DNA from: UBA1067 sp963661055
GTDB lineage: Bacteria > Verrucomicrobiota > Kiritimatiellia > RFP12 > UBA1067
Reading direction: 5' to 3'
NCBI GenBank assembly: GCA_963661055.1
Contig: CAVLAC010000007.1
Location: 1 to 31,668 of the forward strand
DNA length: 31,668 bases
The position numbers were made by a program, and so were the translations under genes. Positions 1 through 9,933 of the stretch are shown here, in pieces. Position 1 is the stretch's first letter, and each line of letters starts with the position of its first letter. A model generated the notes under the pieces. That model worked only from the letters and a program-made list of their open reading frames with translations, did not search any database and was not told where the DNA came from.

Positions 1-3000
1 GAAAACGAATCTTGCCGTATTGCTCGTTCTCCAGTATACCATAGTCTTTTCCCCCTGCGAGGTCATTCATAGCGCGGCGCACTGTCAACGAGAAGCGCGG
101 CGGTTGCTCAACGACCTTGGCTTCCGCAGAGTTCGGGTCGGGGGTGACATAGGGCGCGACTGGGTTGCCGTTCTCGTCCTTCTCCACGACATCGCGCTCG
201 GCTTGTGCGAGGATTTGGAGAGGCGTTGCCTTTTCGAGGAACTGCATTTGCGCGTCTACATCTTGCGCGGCGGCGAGTTTTGCATATCTCGCCAAAACCG
301 CACCGAACCGCCCCGCTTCAAATAGTCTTGTTAGGCTCTGCGTCATTTGCGAAGGAGCGGCGGCGAAGAAGTCGCCCTGTAGGAGATGTTCGCCGAGCGT
401 CAGGCGCGGCGAGTTCTTAAGCGCGGCACGCCACGCGATATACTGAATGGCGGCTTCGCGCACATTGTCCACGATGTCGTAAGAGGCGCGTCCATTCTTT
501 AGGGCTATTAACTGTCCCGCCGACTTCATAAGGGCGTTCTGCAAGTTGCCTAGTCCTAGGTCTCCTGATTGTTCTAGTAAGGAGCGCACCATACTGCGGA
601 TGTTCTCATCGTTGCCGAATAGCGCGGTCATAAGTGCGCGTTGGACACGGAGCGCCGCTTCGGGGGTTGGAGTGCCGTCTGCGTTGGTCAGTCCTGTTGC
701 GCCCACAGCGTTGAGGAATGTCGCCATAAATGGGCGGTTGGATGCGGCGAGAAGGTTTCCACTTGCATCGGGGGCATAGAGGCTCATTAGTTCGGGCGTA
801 ATCTGCCGTGCGTCTGATTCGGCGAACTCTGCGCCCGAGCGTTCGAGACCTCCCCAACGATTGGAGCGTTCAGCGAACTTGACAAGCGCGGCGCGATTTT
901 CTAGACCACCTGTGACGCGCAGAACAAGAACAGGATTCTTCATTCCTTCGGGGGCTGTTGGAATGCCCTGTTTCTTGCATTCAGCGTTGATTGCGTCTAG
1001 GTATTCGTTGTAGCGTCCTTCTTGCGCGAGGACTTGTAGCATGCGCTTGCGTCCGTGTCCCGAAATAATGCGAAGCCCTCCGCCCACGATGGGTGCGCCG
1101 TCATCGCTCTTTGTGCCCGGGAAGAGTGCGAGGGGTTGGAATACGCCCTTGCGCGTCTTCTCGAGAACTTGCATATCAGTAGCCACGCGGTTGCGGTCGC
1201 GCATTTGCACCTCGCGGTCATCTGTGGATTCAATGAGGTCATCAAGCGATACCCACATCGTTTCGCACTCTGCTGACTGCTGATAGTCCGGGGTGAATAC
1301 GGTGCGCTTCGCCCCTGCACGGACTGGTTTGTTAGCAATAGTACCAGTTGGATTTAACCCTGCTTGAGCGAGACCTGCTTCGAAGCCACGCTGATACTCA
1401 TCGCCCTCATCAGCGTTGGTATCGGCATTCTCTTCCGTTGCCGCGTCGTCTGCCGCCTGTTCGTTTTGCGCTATATCTGCGGTTGTTGCAGGCGTTTGTT
1501 GCGGGGCTTTTGTCTCTTCTTGCCCCCTCGGCTCGTCTTGTTTGGGTTGCGCCGATTTTTCATTGGCGACAGTCCTTGCTTCATTTTTGGCTTTCCTTTT
1601 GGTTTTCTTTTTATCTTCAGCAAACTCGACACCTGCCCACGGGGCAAGTCCTGAGAAGTCGCCCGAACGGATGCCTTCAAAGACGGCATTTTGAACCTCC
1701 TCACGAGTTGCCACTTCAATGGCGGCAGGGGATTCCTGCCCCGTCAGACGGAAGTAGGCTTCCTTGAAGAAGTCAATAATAGCATTAAAGCATTTACGGA
1801 TGAATGACGCTTCTTCAGGTGCAAGTTGCTTGAAGTCATATTTGCCGCGCAGATATTCGGCAAAGGCATCCGCCATGGCTTCCTCATTCCACGCTTCCGT
1901 ATCATTTGTTGCCTCACCAAAGAGACGGCGCATTACGGCGACATTATCGCTTGATTCATCAAACATCCCCATTTGGCGAGCAAAAGCAACAATCGTGTGC
2001 GCGGTCTCGTGCGCGAGCGTCCAGTTGCCGCCCTTATGGATGAAGTCAGAGTTGGCGCGCGCCAGTTTGATAATTGCATCGGAGTTGAAGATCTCCTTGC
2101 CATTGGCATCTAGAACTTGGAAGTCTCCGCCTGTCTTGAGGTCGTTGGCGAGCAGGTAGGCGGTCTTATCTTCTAGCGACAGGGCAAGATATTCCTCTGC
2201 GGTTAGGGCATCCTTGCGCCCCTTCATCGCTTGCTCAACAGATGAAGCGAAGGTCGCCAATTCAATGTTGGGCGCGGCGTTATTGGTAATGACCGTAAAG
2301 GTGCGCGATTCCTCATTGCCGTCCGCATTCTTCATCGGCACAGTGACGCGGATGCCTTTCTGTGGCGCGGCATTCGGTGCGCCTGGCGTAGGCACTTCCA
2401 CTTCCTCTGTTGTAATATTCTCATTGATGAGGTGGAAGAGGTCAACAGGATCATAAGTCGTATCTTGCCCCACGCGAAAAGCATTCCCTGCTATAAGCGC
2501 GTCACGAATGCCGATGTCTTTGTTCGGGTTCGCCGCCGCTTCACGCAGAATCGCCGAGCGCATATCAAAGTAGCGAGCGATATGCTGAGCGTCTTCCTCA
2601 GAATAGCCCATTTCCTCAAACTTATCCATCGCTTCCATTGGGGTTGCCGAATTGCCCCATATCTCGGTAAGTTCGTTATAGAGCCGCTTAATGCGCTTGG
2701 ACTTCATCTCAGGCGTTTCAGGCTCAGGCTGATATCCGCTATTGAGGATGTTCTTGAGTTGCTCCTGACGCTGAATGTAAGCAAGAACGCTTTGTTGGTC
2801 AAGACCACGGCGGCGTTGGAACGGAATGCGGACGGCTCCACCCACGAGAGGGAAGAGCGGGGTAATGATTGCCATTGTTCCTGCGGAGTTCTTGGTATCA
2901 TCCCACACGGCAGTGACGGCATCCTCAAAGATTTCTGAGGTTTTTTTATCAAACCCAAGGTCGCGCTCAATAGCCTCTATGCCACCTTGTAGACCTTCCT

Positions 3001-4504
3001 GCCCTGTCTCGCTCGCCCACCTTTTGATGAGTTCGGGTGCGGCAACTGTCGCGGCTTGTCCCAATTCGCCCAAAGCCTTCTTCATCTCGCCATGCCAAAG
3101 GTGCCGCCACATAACGGTTTTCTCAAGCCGCGAGAGTGAGCGCGTGAAACCCTTGAGTTCAAGTTTCTCAATTGCCGCCCAAGTGACAGCACCAATGAAA
3201 CGCGCCACTTTCGCCTTTTCAGGATCGCCGCCTTCACGAATAATTTGGTCTTCTACATCTTGCATATGCGAAGCCACATTGACGACAAATCCAGCATAAG
3301 GAATAGCGGTGACAGCCATATAGGGAATCGTGGTTGCCGCACCAATAAACGAATTATCCCAATAGTCGTAATGCTCCCATTCGCGCAAGGAAGCAAAGTC
3401 TTTAATAGCAAGTTCAACACGGCGCGCCCTTGCGCGGTCTTCGCGGCACATCATCTCGTTGAAGTAGCGCGTCTGCATACGCCCTGCCACCTTATCAAGC
3501 GCAACCTTCTCTTCCACCCCTTCGGCGCGGAGGCGTTCATATTCATCGCGCTCATCACGGTTCATCCGTGCGAGACGATCGGTGTTAGAGCCTGCCCACG
3601 CATAGTCCATCGCGTCAAAGCCTGTGCCCATACGATACAAGCCATCGCCCAATGTCTTTCCTGCATTCCAGTACATGTCCACCGCGAGACCCTTTGCGCT
3701 ACGCCAAGCCGTACCGAGGACACCACGCTCAGTCTCCTTCGCATTCTGGACGAGGAAAGAGACCAGTTCACCCTGTCGAGGGTCGCGTTCGTAAAGGGAT
3801 TTGAAAAGCCCTTCGTTGTCGGGCGAGATAGATCCATTCTTAATGACATCACGCACAAGCGATTCTCCTTCTTCCGAGAGGTCGGGACGGAAGCGTTCGA
3901 ATAGTGCCATATAGTTCTCAGAAAGAACAGAGGTGCGGTACGCGGCAATATCGGCATCTATATCTTCTTTGGAGCGCGGACGCTCAACCTTGCGTGTGGC
4001 AAAAGTCCCTGCACCTGCGACATTAGGTATCGCACCTTCCGCATCCACCCATTCAGTCGTTGGAATGTCGGCGAGCCTAAGAATCTCATCGCGCTTAGCC
4101 TTCTCATCGTCCATTCGTTCGACGGCGAGGAGGGCTTTGTAGCGTTCGGACGCGATACCTTCATAACCCTTTTCAGCGAGTGTGACAAGCGCATTCTCAT
4201 AGGCGGAAGCAGTCTCAAACGGCTTCATCTTGTAGTCGCTACCCGAATTGATAATCGCGCCGCGAGTAGTCTCAATGCCATAGCGTTCAGCAAAATACTT
4301 ATCGGCACGAGCAAAGCGGTCTTCTTCGCTCGCGTTGGCATTGTCGCGGATAGCCTGAAAGAAGTCGTTCTCAAGTTTCCTATCCTTCTGTGCCTGTGAC
4401 CACATCCCGACTTCGTTGCCGAGCACTTGGTCGTTTGGGGACATCATCTCCTCTGCGGCGGAGAACGGTGTGAAGCGAGGGGCTAGTTCTTTTTCTTCAA
4501 ACAT
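1..4504 (-). CDS. Giant polyvalent ejection/internal virion protein (partial)
   Basis: The frame is open from the ATG at 4504 to the left edge with no stop, giving 1501 residues, and the C-terminus lies outside the window. Visible parts are: a helical charged N-terminus; hydrophobic segments near residues 385-411 and 548-565; a zincin motif HETAH at 832-836 with an EEAMADAF segment about 38 residues later that could give the third ligand; a Lys/Glu/Gln-rich linker about 960-1040; and a ParB-like stretch about 1080-1200 (MWVSLDDLIE at 1083, SGHGRKR at 1148, NPVLVLRV at 1190) resembling the DdrB-ParB domain of polyvalent proteins. It follows gp14- and gp15-like genes, exactly where T7 carries gp16, so ejection with the DNA is inferred. 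No lytic transglycosylase motif was recognised. Domain calls are from motif reading only. Confidence 0.75.
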   Translation of the reverse strand, partial: MFEEKELAPRFTPFSAAEEMMSPNDQVLGNEVGMWSQAQKDRKLENDFFQAIRDNANASEEDRFARADKYFAERYGIETTRGAIINSGSDYKMKPFETASAYENALVTLAEKGYEGIASERYKALLAVERMDDEKAKRDEILRLADIPTTEWVDAEGAIPNVAGAGTFATRKVERPRSKEDIDADIAAYRTSVLSENYMALFERFRPDLSEEGESLVRDVIKNGSISPDNEGLFKSLYERDPRQGELVSFLVQNAKETERGVLGTAWRSAKGLAVDMYWNAGKTLGDGLYRMGTGFDAMDYAWAGSNTDRLARMNRDERDEYERLRAEGVEEKVALDKVAGRMQTRYFNEMMCREDRARARRVELAIKDFASLREWEHYDYWDNSFIGAATTIPYMAVTAIPYAGFVVNVASHMQDVEDQIIREGGDPEKAKVARFIGAVTWAAIEKLELKGFTRSLSRLEKTVMWRHLWHGEMKKALGELGQAATVAAPELIKRWASETGQEGLQGGIEAIERDLGFDKKTSEIFEDAVTAVWDDTKNSAGTMAIITPLFPLVGGAVRIPFQRRRGLDQQSVLAYIQRQEQLKNILNSGYQPEPETPEMKSKRIKRLYNELTEIWGNSATPMEAMDKFEEMGYSEEDAQHIARYFDMRSAILREAAANPNKDIGIRDALIAGNAFRVGQDTTYDPVDLFHLINENITTEEVEVPTPGAPNAAPQKGIRVTVPMKNADGNEESRTFTVITNNAAPNIELATFASSVEQAMKGRKDALTAEEYLALSLEDKTAYLLANDLKTGGDFQVLDANGKEIFNSDAIIKLARANSDFIHKGGNWTLAHETAHTIVAFARQMGMFDESSDNVAVMRRLFGEATNDTEAWNEEAMADAFAEYLRGKYDFKQLAPEEASFIRKCFNAIIDFFKEAYFRLTGQESPAAIEVATREEVQNAVFEGIRSGDFSGLAPWAGVEFAEDKKKTKRKAKNEARTVANEKSAQPKQDEPRGQEETKAPQQTPATTADIAQNEQAADDAATEENADTNADEGDEYQRGFEAGLAQAGLNPTGTIANKPVRAGAKRTVFTPDYQQSAECETMWVSLDDLIESTDDREVQMRDRNRVATDMQVLEKTRKGVFQPLALFPGTKSDDGAPIVGGGLRIISGHGRKRMLQVLAQEGRYNEYLDAINAECKKQGIPTAPEGMKNPVLVLRVTGGLENRAALVKFAERSNRWGGLERSGAEFAESDARQITPELMSLYAPDASGNLLAASNRPFMATFLNAVGATGLTNADGTPTPEAALRVQRALMTALFGNDENIRSMVRSLLEQSGDLGLGNLQNALMKSAGQLIALKNGRASYDIVDNVREAAIQYIAWRAALKNSPRLTLGEHLLQGDFFAAAPSQMTQSLTRLFEAGRFGAVLARYAKLAAAQDVDAQMQFLEKATPLQILAQAERDVVEKDENGNPVAPYVTPDPNSAEAKVVEQPPRFSLTVRRAMNDLAGGKDYGILENEQYGKIRF

Positions 4505-4523
4505 AGTTTAGGTCTTTCTTGAA

Positions 4524-6416
4524 TTACTTGACTACTTCCTTAGCGAAAGAAATGTTGTGATTGTCGGTGCGACGGCGTAGCGCAGTAAGGGCTTCTTCCT
4601 TGCGCTTCAAACGCTCATCGTAAGCAAGCGTGGCGAGTTCCTTCTCGGTATTAAGCGTAAGGGATTGAAACTCCGCGAAAGCCTGGTCTACCGTGCAGTT
4701 CTTTGTTTCAAGATACTGAATAGCGTAGTTCGCGGCTTTAACATATTCCTTAAAGAGGAGGGTTTCCTTGTCGTCTCCATACCAATGTTCTTCTCTTACA
4801 AGGGATAGTTTAGTATTAGCGGCTTTATTCCCCGCCTTTGATTCGGGGATAATGAACGCGCCGAGGTTCTCTTGCCACTTCATCATTTCGGGGAACTTCG
4901 CACCCTTATTGGCAAATATCTTCTCGTGAAGGGCTCTCGCGGCTGGGGAGAGCACTTTCGCCTTGGCGCGCTTAGCCTTATCATAATCAGATTGTGTGAT
5001 TAACTTTTCAGCCATTAGTTGGTCGGCAGTCGCTTGAACTTCGGCGGCAGTGATTTCGTGTCCGTTGATATAGCCGTCATCAATGAGTGCGAGAAGTCTA
5101 GATCCGTTATCCTTGCGTGTTGCGCTAATGGCGGAGTTCGCCTCGGCAATGCTCATATTCTGAAAGGCACGAAACTTAATAGGCGCGTGTTTAGCAAGCA
5201 CCTTGCCATTCTCAGATTCAAGGATTTGGCGATAAGCGGCGGAGCGTTGCGCGTGATAGCGTGCGTTATCGCGCTCATTCCCTTCCTCTGGGAGCGCAAT
5301 GCGTGAGAGCATATCCGTCTCGGCTTCCTGTGCCCATTTGGTAGCGGCACTATCCATAAGTTTGGAATAATTACTACGCGCCTTATTCACAACAGATTTA
5401 AGCGCAAGGGTTTCCTTCTCCGTGGGCTTGTAGGTTGCTTCGGGCAATTTACCGAGATAATCTATCCATTGGTCAGCCTTCGAGAGTGCGGCTTGTGGCG
5501 TAAGCCCATTAACCGTCTCACCTGCGGCGGCGTGTTGGGTAAGATAGGTGATGCGTCCGAGCGCAAACCCTTTATCACCAAAAAGACGCTCCTTAACTGC
5601 GGCGGCGAAGGTGTCTTCGCCCTGTTTGCCATTCTTAAACTTGAGGTCGCCCACCTTAGCGAGAGAGAAGTCGGGGGAGTTAACGAGGCTCATATTCTCA
5701 ATTAACGGCTCCATTTCGCGAATCGTCATACGCACGGCGGCATCTGCGGCAGTGTCCGCAAAGATATTATCATCGGCAGGGATGGTAAGTTCAACGCGCT
5801 CAATGTCGTTTTTATCCATTACCTGCTTCTCATACATCCGTTTCTGCGCAAAGTTGTGGTCATAAATACGGTTCACCTGCTCAAAGAAAGACTGGCGTCG
5901 CCCCATTGCCTTCGCGTCAAACTTCTCCTTTGCGGCAGGTGAGAGGTTGCGGTAGCGTTCGTTCTCAGTTTGATAAGCCTTCTCAAGTTCGGCGAGGTCG
6001 CTAATCGGCGAAGTCTTCGTACCTTCGTAGTCCGCCCAAGTCTTCTGAGCAATGCCTTTATGCACAACTTGATTGCCGTCCTTGTCGGTATCACTCCAAC
6101 CATTGACCCCACGGCGCATAGCCGTTTCCCACTCGGCTAACGCGAGGTCGGCTTCTTGTGTGGTAGCACGCTCAGCGTAGGCTTGTTGACGCTCGGCTTC
6201 GCGTTCGGCTAGTGCTTGCTGTCGCTCCTCATAGAGCCTACGGCGTTCGTTGCCGCGTTCGACAGCGTAGAAGATATGCTCGGCAACACGCCCTGCCGTA
6301 TTCGCAAGATGCGAAATCTCACGCCCCGTATTCGGCTCATAGCCGTGCGCGACATAAGTCTGGGGAAGATTAACAAGTGTCCGAGAGGAGGGTTGAATAG
6401 CAGGGATTTGAGCCAT
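4524..6416 (-). CDS. Internal virion/ejection protein, T7 gp15-like position
   Basis: This 630-residue, strongly helical protein has a charged Arg/Glu/Gln-rich segment at about residues 50-90 (repeated ERQQA-type runs) and long amphipathic helices elsewhere. It has no signal peptide or obvious membrane segment. It lies between an Ala/Gly-rich gp14-like gene and the giant ejection protein, the same order as T7 gp14-gp15-gp16, so it is probably part of the ejected core that forms the channel through the envelope. No catalytic motif is visible. The start is supported by an AAGGAAG ribosome binding site a few bases upstream. Function rests mainly on gene order, size and helicity. Confidence 0.6.
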   Translation of the reverse strand: MAQIPAIQPSSRTLVNLPQTYVAHGYEPNTGREISHLANTAGRVAEHIFYAVERGNERRRLYEERQQALAEREAERQQAYAERATTQEADLALAEWETAMRRGVNGWSDTDKDGNQVVHKGIAQKTWADYEGTKTSPISDLAELEKAYQTENERYRNLSPAAKEKFDAKAMGRRQSFFEQVNRIYDHNFAQKRMYEKQVMDKNDIERVELTIPADDNIFADTAADAAVRMTIREMEPLIENMSLVNSPDFSLAKVGDLKFKNGKQGEDTFAAAVKERLFGDKGFALGRITYLTQHAAAGETVNGLTPQAALSKADQWIDYLGKLPEATYKPTEKETLALKSVVNKARSNYSKLMDSAATKWAQEAETDMLSRIALPEEGNERDNARYHAQRSAAYRQILESENGKVLAKHAPIKFRAFQNMSIAEANSAISATRKDNGSRLLALIDDGYINGHEITAAEVQATADQLMAEKLITQSDYDKAKRAKAKVLSPAARALHEKIFANKGAKFPEMMKWQENLGAFIIPESKAGNKAANTKLSLVREEHWYGDDKETLLFKEYVKAANYAIQYLETKNCTVDQAFAEFQSLTLNTEKELATLAYDERLKRKEEALTALRRRTDNHNISFAKEVVK

Positions 6417-6436
6417 AATACTTCCTTTCTTTGATA

Positions 6437-7414
6437 TTAGGCAATGGCGCGGAGACCCGCACCGCCATAGGTGCGTTCCATCAACAATGAATCGCTCGTC
6501 TTGCCAAGTTCAGCCGTCTTGCCTAGCCCTTCGGCGGCACCTTGAGCAAAGGTAGAACCAAAGGCTGAGAGCGCGGTTGTGCCAAATCCAACGAGCGTAG
6601 TGGTAATGGCATTCTTCTTTGCGCCTTTAACAAGTTGTGAACCCTGATAACGCATAAGCCGCGCATTCTCTCTGTAGCCCCACGCCTTGATTTCGGCATT
6701 GTGCTGAATCTTCGCATTATCGTAAGCCGTCTCCATAGCCACATCCTGTTCCCACATTTGGGCAAGCGATTCGTCTCGGTCGGCTTCAAGCATAACGCCA
6801 TTGGCGGCGGCGGCGGCGCGTCCACTACCCGCCTGTAAACGCGCCTTGCGGCGTTGATCCATCTTCTCAATTTCGGCATTGTCAAGTTCAAGACTTGCCT
6901 TGCGCTCCTCTAACTGCGCTTGCTGATTGAGAAGATCTCGCTCATTCTCGGCTTGCAAGATGGATGAGGTCGTAGTCGCGGTATTAGAAACACCCGAAAC
7001 CATACCCGATATGCCACCGAGAATTGCCCCTGTATTTGTGCTAGTTGTCGCACCAAAAGTAGAGGCGGAAGCGGCGGCACCTGCCGCACCTGCCGCCGCG
7101 CCAAGACCACCCATCGCGCCACCGATAAGACCCGAAAGCGCAATCTGCCGCGTGTCCCCACCCATCGCCGCACTCGTTCCCGCGCTCAGTGCGCCGCCAA
7201 TAGCGGTAGAGGAAATCGTAGAAGCCATAGTCGTGCCAAACATCGTTGAGCCAAGCGCGGTTGCACCTGCCCCAATAGCACTCCCTGCGGCGGCGAGACC
7301 CGTAGTAATGGCACTACCTGCCGCAACCGCCGCCGCCGCCGCTGAAGAAGCAAGCGAACCTATCGCCGCAATAGCGGTAGTTGTTCCTGCAATAATAGAA
7401 GTGATAACGCACAT
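6437..7414 (-). CDS. Internal virion protein, T7 gp14-like
   Basis: The 325-residue product starts with about 120 residues dominated by Ala, Gly, Ser and Thr, with several hydrophobic membrane-active-looking stretches and GG/GA repeats. A charged coiled-coil region follows (about 150-190, LLNQQAQLEERKASLE), then a mixed C-terminal part. This glycine-zipper-then-helix layout is common in podovirus ejection proteins that insert in the host envelope. It is upstream of the gp15-like and giant genes and downstream of the gp13-like gene, as in T7. No enzymatic motif is seen. The assignment is from architecture and synteny. Confidence 0.6.
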   Translation of the reverse strand: MCVITSIIAGTTTAIAAIGSLASSAAAAAVAAGSAITTGLAAAGSAIGAGATALGSTMFGTTMASTISSTAIGGALSAGTSAAMGGDTRQIALSGLIGGAMGGLGAAAGAAGAAASASTFGATTSTNTGAILGGISGMVSGVSNTATTTSSILQAENERDLLNQQAQLEERKASLELDNAEIEKMDQRRKARLQAGSGRAAAAANGVMLEADRDESLAQMWEQDVAMETAYDNAKIQHNAEIKAWGYRENARLMRYQGSQLVKGAKKNAITTTLVGFGTTALSAFGSTFAQGAAEGLGKTAELGKTSDSLLMERTYGGAGLRAIA

Positions 7415-7420
7415 AAAGTA

Positions 7421-7981
7421 TTACTCCTCTCTCGTGTAGTAGGGGTTTTCAAGCGTGAAGTGAAGGAAGTACCCTCCACATCTGCCTGTGAACTTCTTAT
7501 GATAACTAACCGTGCCGCCAAGCCACTCTATCCAGCGAACGGCACTCGCATATTCCTCACTAACATAGTTTGAAAACTCCTCAACATCGTGCAAAACGCG
7601 CATAACAAGATCCATACCAATCTTGCTCTGTTTAGCAAATAGAAGTTTGCGCGAGTTGACGCGCTCCGAAGAAAGTTCCCAAATAATCCCTTCATCGGTA
7701 AGAAGGTTCTCGTGACGACCTCCAAAAATACTCATAACCGTCCCGTCATCATCAAAACCAACAAAGGTGAACTCTGATTCAAAGACGGCGGCGCGGATCT
7801 CATACGCCGCGTTGTTGCCCGTCCATTGCTTCATTTCGCGGCGGTCACCATAGCGCATCGTCTTGCCCATTTCAGCGAGGACTTCTTCGACTTCCTCAGG
7901 CGTACAGACGCTCATTGCCGAACGGATAGGTTCGGGAATATTAACAGCACCAGTAAGTATTTTGAAATGTTTAAGATTCAT
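7421..7981 (-). CDS. Internal virion protein A-like (T7 gp13/DUF2833-like, GNAT fold)
   Basis: This 186-residue protein has features of the T7 gp13 group, which has an acetyltransferase-like fold. There is a beta-rich centre with FTFVGFDDDGTVMSIFGG and a C-terminal helix-strand segment ending in AVRWIEWLGGTV, typical of GNAT-like tail and core proteins. An intact acetyl-CoA loop was not recognised, so enzymatic activity should not be assumed. It sits directly between the nozzle gene and the gp14-like gene, as gp13 does in T7-type phages. The role is probably virion morphogenesis or stabilising the ejection apparatus. Confidence 0.6.
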   Translation of the reverse strand: MNLKHFKILTGAVNIPEPIRSAMSVCTPEEVEEVLAEMGKTMRYGDRREMKQWTGNNAAYEIRAAVFESEFTFVGFDDDGTVMSIFGGRHENLLTDEGIIWELSSERVNSRKLLFAKQSKIGMDLVMRVLHDVEEFSNYVSEEYASAVRWIEWLGGTVSYHKKFTGRCGGYFLHFTLENPYYTREE

Positions 7982-7986
7982 AGTCT

Positions 7987-9924
7987 TTAGTTCCCTATTT
8001 CAAGTTTTTGACAAACGGCGAGGATCTCAGCAGAATGATTATCATCGGAGACTATCTCAAGTTGTCCGTAATCATTGAAGTAGCCTCGCGGCATAAGTTT
8101 TACATCCCCTGTAAAGTCGTCAGTCGAGGTAGGATAGATGACCGCGTCAAGCGTTCCGTTCGCGGTGCGGACTTTTAGTCCCCCTGTTTCAAAGACACGA
8201 ATCAAGACATCGTGGATATTCTTCGGAACGCCCACTATGGTGCGATCTTGCATTTCGGGGCGAAGCGTAATAAGCTTAGCCGTGATATTGTTCTCAACAT
8301 CCCCGATTTTATCCTTCATCTGTGTCGGGTCAAGTTGCGCAAGATAATAGGAATCCCCCTGTTCTACAAGGAACACCAAATCCGTGTAGGTGCGGTTATT
8401 TGTCACCTCGGTGCAATAACCAGGCGCGATAACTTGCGCAATCGTAGCCTCATCAACACAGAGCCTATGACTTGACCAAGCGTACACTTCCTCATCGCGT
8501 TCAAAAGTGAAAGTAGCAAAAGTGCCGTCCGAGAGCGTTGCATAAATCACATTCTGTGGATATTGGGCAAGCGCAATAGAAGTAATCTTTGCTTTGCGCG
8601 TCAAATGCTCAACAAGAACCATACGGTTAATCGGTTTAAGGGCATTATCCTGAATATCAAATGTGCAAGTGTAAAGCGTCTTTTGGTCAGCACCAACAAA
8701 GACAAGCCCTGCAGATGTGACAATCGGCTGAATGCTAGGGGCGGGCGCAATGTCACTAAAGCGGTTAATACGACAAGAGGTCGAAGAGAAGCCCTGCGTT
8801 TGAGAGCAACCAATAGAGAAAAGTCCACAGTCGGTTAGCGCAATCATCGTCTCTTGATAAACGGCTAGGTGACGAATGAACGCGGGCCCCGTAGACATAA
8901 TGGTTGGAGAAAACGCATCGTCATCTGCGGCTGGGCGGTTAGCATAGAAGTTATCAATATTGCCGACAGCACTAAACCAAAGTGTCATAGGTAGCGAGCC
9001 TGACGAAGTACTCGCGTTCGCATAAACTTTGCGTTGCTGAAAACAGTCAAGACAGAGCGGATTTGCCCAACCCTCACCCAATGTGTCCGTCTGAGGATAG
9101 ATGACATCGGCGGCGGAAACATTCTCATCTTTGTACACAACCGAGGCTTCGGTAAAGTCTTCGGGGTACCACCGCCCTAGTTCTCCAAAGAGTGCGCCCA
9201 CCTTCTTGCCAATAATGACATAATCAAAGTTTTGAGAGGTGTAGAGTTCTTCCGGGATAGTTATGGTGACTTCGATGTAGTACCCTGCGTTCCACGAAGT
9301 ACTCCAGAACTTATTAACGGTCTTACTATCCGAGAGAACGCCATTCTTGACGATATAGGCGCAATAAGTGATGGTGCGTCCGCTACCAGGGTTCCAAGGG
9401 TTGCCGCCCGAATTGTACCCTGCGGCGGAAATTGATTCAACCGCCGAGGGCTTGTCACTCTTGCTCCAGTCACTCGCGGCAATTGTGGTGTTGTCGGTGA
9501 CGGTGATGACCTTATACCAACTACCATTCACAAGCCAAATTTGGTCACCAATCTGCTTGCTTTGAATATCTGCAAGCGCACCTGCAAAAGAATCAATGGT
9601 AATTGTGGATGAAAGAGCATAGGTACTGCCGCTCTTCTTGTAGTAGTTGACCGTCAATGTAGTGCTACTTACCGTGAGGAGAAGGAAGCCCCCCTCAAAG
9701 CGGTCATATTTGTAGGGAATTAACTTCACCTGCGAAGGGTCTGTAATAGTCGAGAGTTGCAAGAAGGAGCGTATGCCATTACGCTTACGGAGTGACCCTT
9801 CCTTCGTGACAATGAAGTTCTCGGCTTTGGCGCAACCCTTATAATAAGCGGCTAAATCGCTACGCGCATAAAGCGAGGGAGAAATCTCCCCACCAACAAA
9901 GTTATTTTGATAGCGTTTAGCCAT
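7987..9924 (-). CDS. Tail nozzle protein (T7 gp12/tail tubular protein B-like)
   Basis: This 645-residue, beta-rich protein opens with the characteristic podovirus nozzle start: an FVGGEISPSLYARSDL segment (residues 9-24), then AENFIVTKEGSLRKRNG (34-50). That pattern is shared with tail tubular protein B-like and BPP-1-type tail proteins. The rest is long beta structure with many Thr, Ser, Asp and Tyr, as expected for a propeller that forms the distal tail tube. The gene directly follows the tail adaptor gene with a 9-bp gap, the usual pairing. No signal peptide is present. Confidence 0.8.
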   Translation of the reverse strand: MAKRYQNNFVGGEISPSLYARSDLAAYYKGCAKAENFIVTKEGSLRKRNGIRSFLQLSTITDPSQVKLIPYKYDRFEGGFLLLTVSSTTLTVNYYKKSGSTYALSSTITIDSFAGALADIQSKQIGDQIWLVNGSWYKVITVTDNTTIAASDWSKSDKPSAVESISAAGYNSGGNPWNPGSGRTITYCAYIVKNGVLSDSKTVNKFWSTSWNAGYYIEVTITIPEELYTSQNFDYVIIGKKVGALFGELGRWYPEDFTEASVVYKDENVSAADVIYPQTDTLGEGWANPLCLDCFQQRKVYANASTSSGSLPMTLWFSAVGNIDNFYANRPAADDDAFSPTIMSTGPAFIRHLAVYQETMIALTDCGLFSIGCSQTQGFSSTSCRINRFSDIAPAPSIQPIVTSAGLVFVGADQKTLYTCTFDIQDNALKPINRMVLVEHLTRKAKITSIALAQYPQNVIYATLSDGTFATFTFERDEEVYAWSSHRLCVDEATIAQVIAPGYCTEVTNNRTYTDLVFLVEQGDSYYLAQLDPTQMKDKIGDVENNITAKLITLRPEMQDRTIVGVPKNIHDVLIRVFETGGLKVRTANGTLDAVIYPTSTDDFTGDVKLMPRGYFNDYGQLEIVSDDNHSAEILAVCQKLEIGN

Positions 9925-9933
9925 AGTCAGTTC

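Noticed and set aside
3245..3904. 219-residue plus-strand frame
   Set aside because: It is antisense to the continuous giant ORF, which keeps a consistent protein-like sequence.
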